The notes below the pieces were generated by a model. It worked only from the letters and a program-made list of their open reading frames with translations. It was not told the origin of the DNA and ran no database searches. 60,000 bases of DNA from Bugula neritina (lineage: Eukaryota > Bryozoa > Gymnolaemata > Cheilostomatida > Bugulidae). The stretch is taken from NCBI GenBank assembly GCA_964035545.1, contig OZ037765.1, forward strand, positions 8,710,698-8,770,697. Reading direction: 5' to 3'. Made by a program: the position numbers and the translations under genes. Position 1 is the stretch's first letter; each line of letters starts with the position of its first letter. Of this stretch, positions 1-11,300 are shown piece after piece.

Positions 1-1341
1 GATGGCTGTACACTATTCCACTGAACTCATAGGTTTCTGCTGGCTAAAATACACAAGGCAGACACAGATTACTGCGTGAACATCGGATTCATTCTGAAAA
101 TTAAGTTTATTTCAGACAGCCATGTATATGCATGAAAATTTGAAGATGTATTTTATTGAGCAAACTGCGCAAATCAAAAATGTCTGATATTCCAGCAAAT
201 ACACACGTCAATGGTTGGCTAACATAGCAACTGATACCAGTGTACCAACTTTACAGTTTTCAAACGCAGGCATCAAAAGGTAAATTCAAAAATGGGAAAA
301 TCATAATGAACTAAGACTAACATCAACAGAAAATATTTACTGAGAAGACAATCCCTTTACCCAAACAAAATAATTTACTTGATGCTTACCACCTGCATTG
401 ATGCAACCATTAAGACTCTAAGACCATTAAGCTCTAAATTTGTCTTGGTTTTTTAATGTTAAAAAATGCTTTTACTACTAAGAATTAGAAGATAATAGCA
501 AGTTCATAGAATCACACAACTAGATTGTTCTTTTTTTAAATATTTAGCTGAATTGATACACATTACATACCACAAGTGTATTAGCATCCCATATTTTCAA
601 CACCTTGTCACTTCCGCTTGATGTGAAGAGACCATTGTCATATGGGTACCACTGTAACGTTTCTACACTGAAAATTGTATGAGACGTTACTCCATTTAAA
701 TGGCACTGCAGTATTCTTCATACATAATCTTATAACTATGGTAGCTCAAAGCTAAGCTCTATAATAGACCAGCTAAAAACAATAGAATTCCCCTCGTCCA
801 ATAAAAGAACTTGGGTAATTTCCATAACTGATTCATCATAATATTCAAAAGTACAGCATTGAATGACTTAAAATAGTGAAATGTATTCAAATACAAACAC
901 TTGCCTAAACTTATGTTTGTGCTCAGTTGATACAGATGATACAACTTCATACTGATGTTGTGGAATACCACTGCAGTTCCAAGTATCGTAGATCACAATG
1001 GCGCCTTTGCCACCACCAGTGAGAAGGCTACACAATTTATAAAAAGTACATCACCAACATAATGTGAAAACAGCCTAAAGCTAAATTGAAAATGCTTAAA
1101 CGAGTATAAACTAAAACATACATATTATTCAAAGAAGCAGAATATCAACTTACTATCTTCCCTCAACAAGCTCCAGCTCTACACAATTGACTCCACCATT
1201 ATGAGATCTAGCAAAGTCTTTCAATTTACAAGTATCTAGCATCATACTTCGCTGAGTTGATTGTATTGCTTCAACTTCTTTAGGTTTGCATAAACCAGTC
1301 TCTCGTAGAGCCAACACAGTCATCATAGCCATGATACTCAC
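1..1341 (-). CDS. ERCC8: ERCC8 (CSA) WD40 repair protein, first four exons, 3' part outside window
   Basis: ERCC8 is the WD40 substrate receptor of the CUL4-DDB1 ubiquitin ligase in transcription-coupled nucleotide-excision repair, in the nucleus. Exons on the minus strand: 1341-1154, 1027-905, 667-571 and 43-1 (cut by the window edge). Joined in phase they give the ERCC8 N-terminus: an R-E-T-G-L stretch near the start, [17 protein letters not shown], then [17 protein letters not shown] (first WD repeat), then [30 protein letters not shown] (second WD repeat) and finally GIVYSH. The alignment to vertebrate ERCC8 is almost gap-free. The start is one of several clustered Met codons (1341, 1332, 1326, 1323); which is used cannot be decided. 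Intron 2 (904-668) begins GCAAGT rather than GT, and only that donor keeps the frame. The gene is divergent from VPS35L, with about 1 kb between the starts. Confidence 0.9.
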
Positions 1342-2374
1342 AATTTTAGTAAAGTTGCTCCACTTTGAAAAGCCGCTAACTTATTGCAGGTACCAGACTA
1401 CTATGTATCCCAACAGAAGTCGTATTTCTACAGCACATAATAGATATTTTCTAGACATCACCATCACTATGAGTGTCGCACGCCGACTTACGAGTGTAGA
1501 ATAAGAATAACAGTGACATCTACTTTATTTATAAAATATAAATGCCTAAAGTGTAAAGGGTTTGGTTCACAACCTACTTGTTTTAATCCTTATTAACTAC
1601 ACACACTCTCTAGTTCAAACTTGAATTGAAAGTTAAAGTCAAAATTTATAAATTTAAACAATGAGCCTGACTGAGCATTTCTATTGTGATTGTCACAATG
1701 ACAATGAAATTGAAAATGCTCAGTCAGCAATTTGCTGTAACACTAGCTGAGTAGCAGGAACTCAAACTGTAAGTATAAATTTGTAAATACCAATAGTTAT
1801 AGTACTTATAGGGCATTGGGTTGACAATCCTACAAGTACAACCACATTATGATAATAATATAAAGATTAAAATAATAATACTGTGATAATAGTTTATGTA
1901 AAGCACGGTAACAATTTTGTAAATTAGTAACAGATAAATCACTAAAAGTAAAAGTAAATGAGTTGAAGAACTTGGGGCAATTATTATGAATTGTAAACGA
2001 GACTCGTTAGAAGCAGCACATAGTTACGAATTATTGAGTGCAGTTTTTGTACGGACAACATTGTCCGAACTCCAAAAATGATATCTCTAGATCTCTACAC
2101 TCAGTGACCACCAATGAGGTGCTTCTTCGAGCGATTTTTAATGTGTAGCTTTTTTTGTAATAAAACGGAATATGAAACGTATTCCAATTCGATGCTTTTT
2201 CGGTTAAAGTCTGAGGCTTAAAATTAAAGAAGATAACTCGTTAACAAAAATATTATTGCGAAATTTTAATAGCCTGCGTCCTACGCAAGTCAACAGTTTA
2301 AACTAAACTACACATCTATGGTTTTTGATAAGTTTGAAAACACAATATAAAATTTAAGACTATCAACTTATAAG
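1342..2374. promoter_or_regulatory. Divergent intergenic region between ERCC8 and VPS35L
   Basis: About 1 kb separates the two start codons, which point away from each other, so both promoters and 5' UTRs are probably here (inference from arrangement). No TATA box or other core element could be assigned with confidence. It contains the nested inverted repeat at 1667-1727 and ordinary AT-rich sequence; no coding exon was recognised. Confidence 0.4.
1667..1727. repeat. Nested inverted repeat (14-bp perfect arms)
   Basis: Arms CTGACTGAGCATTT (1667-1680) and its exact reverse complement (1714-1727) enclose a second hairpin, ATTGTGA-TTG-TCACAAT (1683-1699). The surrounding DNA from about 1600 has the 6-bp phased character described for 2580-3480, so the palindrome may be a by-product of that grammar. 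It lies between the divergent ERCC8 and VPS35L starts. Confidence 0.75.
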
Positions 2375-5300
2375 ATGGCAGCAACTTGGTAGGCGTTATT
2401 TTTACTATATAAATATCTCTTCCTCTTACTTTAAGCTGTTAGTTTTATGCTTTTGTTTCAGAATTAGTAAAGAATAAATATAATCATATACCTAAAGTGG
2501 TGTAAGTGTAAAGTTGCAATCAGAAGTGTGAAAGATTGAATGGGAGGTTATGTGTAATATTCAATTATTTCAATGAAATTGAATAATTCATACTCATACT
2601 CATACTCATACTCATACTCATACTCATACTCATACTCATACTCATACTCATACTCATACTCATACTCATACTGATACTTCATACTATTACATTTACTATT
2701 ACTTCATAGTGATACTGATAATCTAAGTCATACTTATAGTCATAATCAAACTTATACTTATAGTATTACTATAGTATTAGTATTAACTATGTCTATAACA
2801 AATACAATAACACTAAATTTACTTTTATTTTTAACGATTAGCTACAAGTTGAAGTAATAACATCAACTAATAGTAATACTCATAGTTATACTTTTAGTAA
2901 TGCTAAATTGTTTATAGTAATTATATTTATACTAATAGTGGTAGTAATAAGTAATCATTATCAATATAATCATAATGATTGTTATTCAATTCACTATGAC
3001 TATCAGCATCAGACTCACTCTCGCTAAGAGTCTCAGTAAGTGAGTATAAGTATCATATGCATTTTCAATTTCATAATCATAATTTAATTGTTATGAAATC
3101 AAAAATATATTGAATTTAATTAAATGTTCAATTTCATACTCAATATTAACATGAATTTGAATAGCATAATGATAATGTTAATTGTTATACTTATACTTGA
3201 AATGTCAAATGTTTGTGTTAAATTTACTATTCAACATTTTAGTATTTAGTATTAATTTAATGCACGCTCACTATGACTATAGCTTAAACTTAAGTTCAAC
3301 TTTTAGGTGTTGAATTTGATTTTCAGTTATACTTTTATCGATTACTAATTAGTAATTAGTTTCATTTCTAGGTCAACTTTGCCGGTGTCCGACAGTTACT
3401 GTAAGTGTGACTTTCATAGTTTAAATTTAGATAGATCATTAATACTTAATTCTGTTATGAAATTGAGTATATACATATTTAATATTGATACACTAATATT
3501 GATACAGAACTTTATGATGAATTATTGTGGTTTGTTACTTGTTAGCATTATGCGATAACAATTTTTTTTCTATTATTACAAAGTTATTATTACGAGTATA
3601 ATGATGATGTTGGAATCATTTAACCCCTGCATTGGTCTTGTGTGTATCATTTAAATTGTAATAATGTTTAGTTTATTAGCATGTATATATTTTCTACTAA
3701 ATAATAGCTCTGTCATTTTAGGAAACCTCGCCGGCGGAATTATGCTTTTGAGAAATCTAAACTTACCAGTGATAGAAAAAATACCACATCTCATCCACTT
3801 GGTGATTTGGTAAAACCCACCATTAAAGCTATTACTCAAAAGAAGCCAGTGACAAAACGGAAACCGTCTACAACTCCAAATTCAGATCCTTTGGGGGGTG
3901 GCACAGACCCACTGTCTATGATTACATCATCACATGATCCTTTGTCTGTTTTGGCTGTTGGGGGCAATGAAAGTGGATCTTTTTCGGTTTGTAAATATTA
4001 TGTTTGAATTTTTTCAACTATATACTGTATTGCAGATGAAATAAATATAAATCTACTTTGAAATGTATGGAATTTTTAGTAAAATAATGAGAAATATATT
4101 AATTACTGTCTTCATTTCCCAGAAAGCAAGAAGTAGCAGTATCGAGCAAAAGGTTGATCATGAAACCGGTATACCACTTTGGAGTGACCTTAAAAACAAT
4201 ATTTTGGCAAAATATACAACATCGGAGAAATTATCTATTACAACCAGCTTTCTGTCAAGTCGTGGTGGGGATGTTGTTAAAAGTAAGCTTTATGTTTGGG
4301 TTATGTTTTTTTTAAATCTGGCTGGTGTAATTTGCAAATTTCAACATTTTTTAATAAAGAAGCAAGGAAAATGTTTTAGTAACACTATTCAAGCGCATTA
4401 ATTGCAAGTAAATGGTCTTTTTAGGAATAGTATTACTTTTCTGGTTATACTTAGAAATTATGCGGGGTCTATATATCATTTATTCATTACTTCAGCCGTG
4501 CGGCAAAGCACAGCTACAGTCAGTGATAAGATGAAGAACAGACTTGAGCAACTGGATGACTTTGAAGAAGGTTCAGTTAAAGAAATGCTTAATCTATCAC
4601 AGCAAGACTATGTGAAAAGAATAGATGAGTTGAACAAAGCTCTTATCACAGCATGGGATCAAGACCAAAAAGTGAAAGCACTCAAAATCGCTATACAGGT
4701 TGGTGCAGCTATTGTTGTAAAAAATGTCTATTGCCTGTTGCATACCGAAGCATGACCAATCATTTTGCAGTTTTCACAATACCATTTAATCATTGGCCAG
4801 TTTATTGAGTTCAATTTTACAGCTAACATAATTGCAACTTGTAGAAATAGATAAAACAAGTTTAACCTGTGAGTTGTTTTCTCCTGTTTTATAGTGCGCT
4901 AAGATGTTGGCTGATACATCTGTAATGCAGTTTTATCCAAGCAAGTTCGTACTGGTTACTGAAATACTGGATACGTTTGGTAAACTAGTTTATAACAGAA
5001 TCTTTGAGAAAAGTACTTACAAGCCTACCGGCAGCACCAAATCTGTTCAGCTGCCAGGTAAATGTATACAAGTGCCTGTTTTGACTTTCTAAAGTGTTGT
5101 GGTATTGTAATATGTTTAAACCTCATTCATATCAACAGTCATAGATGGCAGATTGTTGAAACCTAGCTAACTTATTGTGCTTGTTGTGAAGTTTTTTATA
5201 TATTAAAGAAAACGTTTTTAAAGCTCTATAAGTTTTTATTATGATTAATACTGTTGATCAAAATCTGCTTCTCAAAATTATCATGATATAACTTTAGTTT

Positions 5301-8300
5301 GCTTTTTGCAGTGATTTTAAAGAATTTTTCAAGCTCACTCAGTTTTATGTTACCATGACCTTTTGAACACAGATATCGAATTTTTTAGCGAACTTCACAC
5401 CTGATCAAGTGCCGGAGTCGGCAAAGGAAACATGCAGGAATTGGTTTTTTAAAATCTCTTCTGTCCGAGAGCTAATACCTCGGTTTTATGTAGAGGCAGC
5501 CATACTCAAGTGTTACAGCTTCTTCAAACCAAGGTTATCTGTACTATTTTCTCACAAATTGTTATGTATTTATTAGAGTTATAATGCTTTAAAGGGTATA
5601 TGTTGGACTTTCGATGGGATTATATCATTGATATACTTTAGTTACGTCTTATTTATGTAACGTGTGTTATAGTGAAATGTCTGATGCTCTCTCAAGACTG
5701 GCAGTGATGGTCAGAGGTATTGGTAACCCACTGATAGCAGCATATTCAAGGTGCTACTTGTGCAGGGTAAGCTAGCAGATATAGTCTGCCCTCCTAGTCA
5801 TATGTATACTTATATTGGTCTATGTATTATAATTACCCCGAAGTTGATGAAGCTCAGGTACTATGTATACCTTGTATGCTGATTGACAGGTGGGAATAAT
5901 AATAAACCCTCGGCAGAAAGATTACATTAAGCAATGCTTTGGAGACACTCTTCTCACTTATCATCAGGTCAGTGTTTTGCCAATTGAATGCTTTTTTAAA
6001 CTTTTTTAAAGCTCATGAGGCATTACTTATTTAATATTTTCTCATAGTTCAATACCCTATTTGACTTTAAATGTACACATGACTAAATATATTTTGTATT
6101 TTTCGACCTGCTAACTTTTGTGTTATGGGCTGTTTTAGTCTACTTCAGTTGTATGTGGTTGTTGTATAGATTCAGTCCCCCAGTGTAACACAGGGAGTCA
6201 CCAAGCAGAATATTAGTATGTCTGTTTATCTTACACTCTACAGCCCAGCTGTGGACTGGATTTTAATGTGCATGTTTGATGATTGTGACGACGTGTTGTT
6301 TGACGATATCCTCAAACAAGTCAATCAAAGTGCTAACAGGTATGCTTGTGAAGAATATTTATCTCAAAGAGTGGAAATGCATTGTATGGTTTCGAATAAC
6401 ACAGTGATGTTTTAAAATTTAATATGGTGTTAGTCTGATATTAATGCTCTCACTTTATGTTTAAAAATGGGCATTCCATGCTTGGGCCCTCTAACCATGG
6501 CAATGAATTTAAGTTGCTACACATTATGCAAAGCTTGCACTTGCTAAAGTTGTTTGAGCTGGCATTCTTAAATTTCCACACCTTTAAATATGCTTTGATA
6601 AAAAATAGTCTTTTTTATTGCAAAATGCGCTGAAGAGGTGTCAAACCTCGAAACAGTCACGATCCACCAGTTTAGTTATAATCTCTATTCTGTATATATG
6701 TAACATATTGTTGTTATCCATTATAATTTTGGTTTGTAGACCTTCTATAATATACTTGTTTTGTAATTCATAAATACAATGAGCAATAACAAAGGTGATT
6801 TTGTTTGAAGTATGTCTTGTTTTCACTTTGTACTATCTGTGAAATGTGATGTCATCTTGTAATTTAGTGCTCTTCTACTAAATGGAATTCTTCGTTCAGC
6901 AAAACCTCAGAGCATAGCCAAGAAAGCAGTGATATTTATTGTGCTTATTCGGGAGTGTGAGGATACAGGATTTCCAAAGGTATTTTAACCAAATAATGTT
7001 GTAGGATATTTGGAACTAAAGTAGTCCATACAGTTTTGCATGTTTAGTTGATTTCATTCACATTGTTCAAATGACCTGATTCGATATGATAACCTTACAG
7101 CATATCCTGTATAACTCTTTGGGATCTCGTCTGTCATTGGCCGATCCTCCAGAGTCGGACAAACTGAAAATACTGAATGAAGTGTGGAAGTTCATCACGA
7201 AACTTAAAGAGCCATCTGTATGTATCTCAAGTGCTCTTTTTGTATTGCTGTCATGCAAAAGGAGTTATCTGTCTTTTTGCTTTTTATTGCTAAAATCTAA
7301 CAAACTTTTTTGCAGCTGATGATTTTTATTGAATTTTCTTTTTTTGACTTACCCCTCCTCCTAAGTATTCATATTGGATACTTAGAAACCCACTAAACAG
7401 TGCATATTGTTTTCTCAGTTTTTACTAAACTAAACAGCTTCAAAAAATTGTGTAGTATCTAGTTTTACCAATGCTGATTTATTAGCAGTACTAAAGTAAA
7501 TTATAGGCAACTGCTTTAATGGGCAACTTTATAATTGATATATTAATTTCTGTTAGTATATTTTACTAATTGTTGCACTTTACATTATCCAATGCAAGTT
7601 ATTACACTGGTAGCTAACTTACTCGTATCTATAAAGCCTATAATCAACTCTTATTGCTGTTTGAAGGAGTACGTGGCATGTGCAGAGACTTGGATAGAGT
7701 ATGTGATGAAGCATTTTGGTGTAAGTATATAAATAGTGCTCCAAGGAACTAACTGTTCAACCAATCAATATTATGCAAGAATTGTTCTTGAAAAACTGTG
7801 GCTGTCATAAGGAATTATCTGCTCTATCTAGTTTAGGATTTTGTGAAGTATCTGTATAAGTGAGATAACTCTTTCAGAAGAAAGAGATGAACACTGTTCT
7901 CAGTGATATTATCAAACATCTGCTGCCCGACAGAGCATTTGAAGAGTTTTACCCCAACTTGCTGACTATCATGACAAAGATTCTGGATCATGTTCATAAC
8001 TATGCTCTTCTCTTCTCCCTGGTTTGTAAAGAATGTTATGCTTGGCTAAGTCAATGTATTTTACAGGTTATATGTTTTATAAAATAAGAGCAATGGCTAT
8101 TGGGTTCATATTATCTAAGTGCAGCTCTTGAATTAGAAATTCTAATCATATTTTAAAATCCATACCATTTTCATTATTAAAATAAAGTTATGTATTTAGT
8201 CAATTGTGCTAAAAAAGGAAAATGTAAAAAAGAGAGAAAAATTTTTATCCTTGTTGAAATTTCATTTCAGCTTAAACTTGGAGTTTTATCAATTTTGTTT

Positions 8301-11300
8301 AATATCACAAATTGGTGTAGGCCTCAATTGGACTGGGGTAAAGCATAGTTATTACTTTCCAACATTTTTTCTTGACTCCAGCAATTTTTAACATCATCCT
8401 AATGAGGTTTAATTTTATTAGCGCCCCAATTTATAGGACCTGTAGTTTTTTTTTAATCAATTCTATCTAATTTGGCTATTGTCACTTTGTCTCAGACGGT
8501 TTTTAGACATTTTCTAAAATTATTGTTTGTCTAAAGTTATTGTACTATTGGATTACTCACTGCTCTCTGGCTATGACTTTTTGTATAAATTGTTTATAGC
8601 AAGAAATCAATTTAGCTGACAATGTTTTACTGCAAGATTCAAAAGTCTCCATAGGCTTGCTAAGCAAACCTGGTATCAGTGAAGGCAAAGTTATTGCATT
8701 CTAGTTTCCTATACTTTACAGGAGAAATTTATGTCCTTTGTGGATTTGTTTCAAAAAGATTCCATAAAAATCAAAGCAGCAAAAATAATTGTTGAAGCTT
8801 TTTGCAAGTAAGTGTCTCTATTGTGTGGATATGATTTCTTTTTCCTTTCTTGCTATCCATGTTCCATAGCAAGTTACATGTTAAACAAATAGTTTCAGTG
8901 TAATTAATCTGAAATTAATTTGCCTTCGTAATCACTCAGTTGGTTTAGTCTGGTATATGATTACTAAGTTGTCATTCTGCCGTGTCATTGTAAGATTTAA
9001 ACCCCAGTTACACCACATTGTTTATATTTTGTTATTCTATAAGTAAAGTTCTATAAAATGGCACCATTTTAAATTCGTATCTCATCTGTGTATTACACTA
9101 GTATCTCCACTGAACATCCACAAATGATGTCCTATGAGAACACATAGAAATCATGGAAACTCCATGTAAATCCTACTTGGGTCATTTTACTTAATTTAGT
9201 ACACACCGGAAGTTTCCAGTTTTTAGCTATTTTTCACAATTTAGCTGCTAATGAACATGGGTTTTTGCCCAAAACTAGTTAAATGTCAATCAACACACAT
9301 AAATAATCGAGGTTCTTTTTAATTTTGATTGATTTTCCATGTTTTTTCCTAATTATTCAGCTACTTTTGATTGCAGATCGTTACGAAAAAACCATAACGG
9401 TCTGCAATCAAAAGTAGGAAGAACCTTGATTATTTAGATGTATTTATTGAGATTTTACTAGTTTTGAGCAAAAACCCTTGCTCATTAGCAGCTGAATTGT
9501 GAAAAATAGCTAAAAACTGGAAACTTCCGGTGTGTACTAAATTAAGTAAAATGACCCACTTGTGATTGACTTGTTCTTATGAAGTTGTCTGCTTAGTGCG
9601 ATAATGTTGGGTATTCCCAGCTACTAACCATCCATTGTAATCGATGCTTTTGTTTGTGCTTTAACTATTCAACACAGTAAATCTGTATACTTTTTGCCAA
9701 TGTAGAGTTTGTGGCTGCATATTCATATATTCTTAGACTTTTTAAACGAAGAATCTGTTTTATTATTATAGGTACCAGCTGGAAAGTGTGAATGACCCGG
9801 TAGTCATCAGTACTGTTATGTATATGTGTAAAACACTCCATGACTCAGTCAAGTGAGTTTACTGTGTGTTTATTTGTATGCTCAGTTGTTTATTTGAAAA
9901 TAATATTTTTCACACAGTCAAATCGCGCTATACATCCCTTTAATTTCCCGATTTGAGTCTTGTCTCATATTTAAGCATTTATTTTTGTAACTCTTATGGC
10001 ATGATTTGAAAGCAAGAATTTTAGATACTATTTTATTTAATGGAGCCTTCTATCTCAATGCACAGATGTTAAACAATTATTTAGTATCACTGATTGTCAA
10101 CTTTTCACCAGTCTTGCATGCATATGGCTTCTCTTATTTTTAAATTTAAAAAAGTACAGTATGTTTGTTTTAAAACAAAATAAAGCACTAAATTATGAAA
10201 ATATTATATATCCAAAGGGAAATGTAAATGGCAAGGCTTCAATTTTAAATTTTAATAGCCTGTCAATTGTCATACATATATTTAGTCATATAACCTGTAT
10301 ATTGGTGCGAGTATATTGGTGGGAGTAAACTGATCACATGTTTTATTGTAATATCATCCTGTTTCTGTCTCATCCTCAATATTCTCTGCTAAAAAAACTT
10401 CTATCACAGTTTACAACTTAAATATTAAAATAGTCAATTGATAATATTTTACAAGTGCTTTATCATTGGATGACGAGAAGCGTTCTGTAAGTCAGCTGAT
10501 AAACCAGTTCATACACAAAGTTGATTATGGCAGCAACTTGGAACAGCAACTCAACTTCTATGTGGACAGTCGGGCCAACTTCACCAACCTTGATCCTGTG
10601 ATGACTGAGTTAGTCCAGGTAATTGTGTTATACTGTACTTACTATTGTACTGTACTTACTATTGTACTGTACTTACTAGTGTACTGTACTTACTAATATG
10701 CTGTACTTACTATTGTACTGTACTTACTATTGTACTGTACTTATTATTGTACTGTACTTACTATTGTACTGTACTTATTATTGTACTGTACTTACTATTG
10801 TACTGTACTTACTAATATGCTTTACTTACTATTTTACTGTCTACACATATTAAATAAGATGCATTGCTTCTGCCACAACTCATGTACCTGTAGCTGTTTA
10901 GTGTTTATGCACTGTCAAGATATTCAATTCATTATGTTTTAGTGTGTTAATAACTTATCCATAACCACGAGGAAGGTTGTTAGAGGAAATCATAGTCCTA
11001 AAACATCTGCTTTTGTCAGGGTATGTAATTTTTCACCTCTTAAAGGATTGCTCTATCTTGTCTAATAAATGGCCATTTAGGTCAAACACACATAATATTG
11101 TGTTTTTCTAAGCATGCATTGACAAAAAGCATTTGACTAAAGGTAGAAAAAGTTAGTTGAAGTTGAGGGTGTAGATTGGTAACAGCCAAAACGCCGATTT
11201 TGAAATGAGCTGGGAAATGTGACGTAACAGCGCCAGCATTCCTGCTGGTCACGTGACTATACAAATGAATAACTATAGAAATATGACTGTGAGATGTGAT

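Noticed and set aside
8930-9010. Functional tRNA gene
   Set aside because: The arms do not pair properly and spacing is too long; at best a decayed tRNA-like relic.
10466-10942. Tyr/Cys/Leu-rich frames after VPS35L exon 16
   Set aside because: Read-through into the 17-bp minisatellite; the exon ends at 10618 with a good donor and correct phase.
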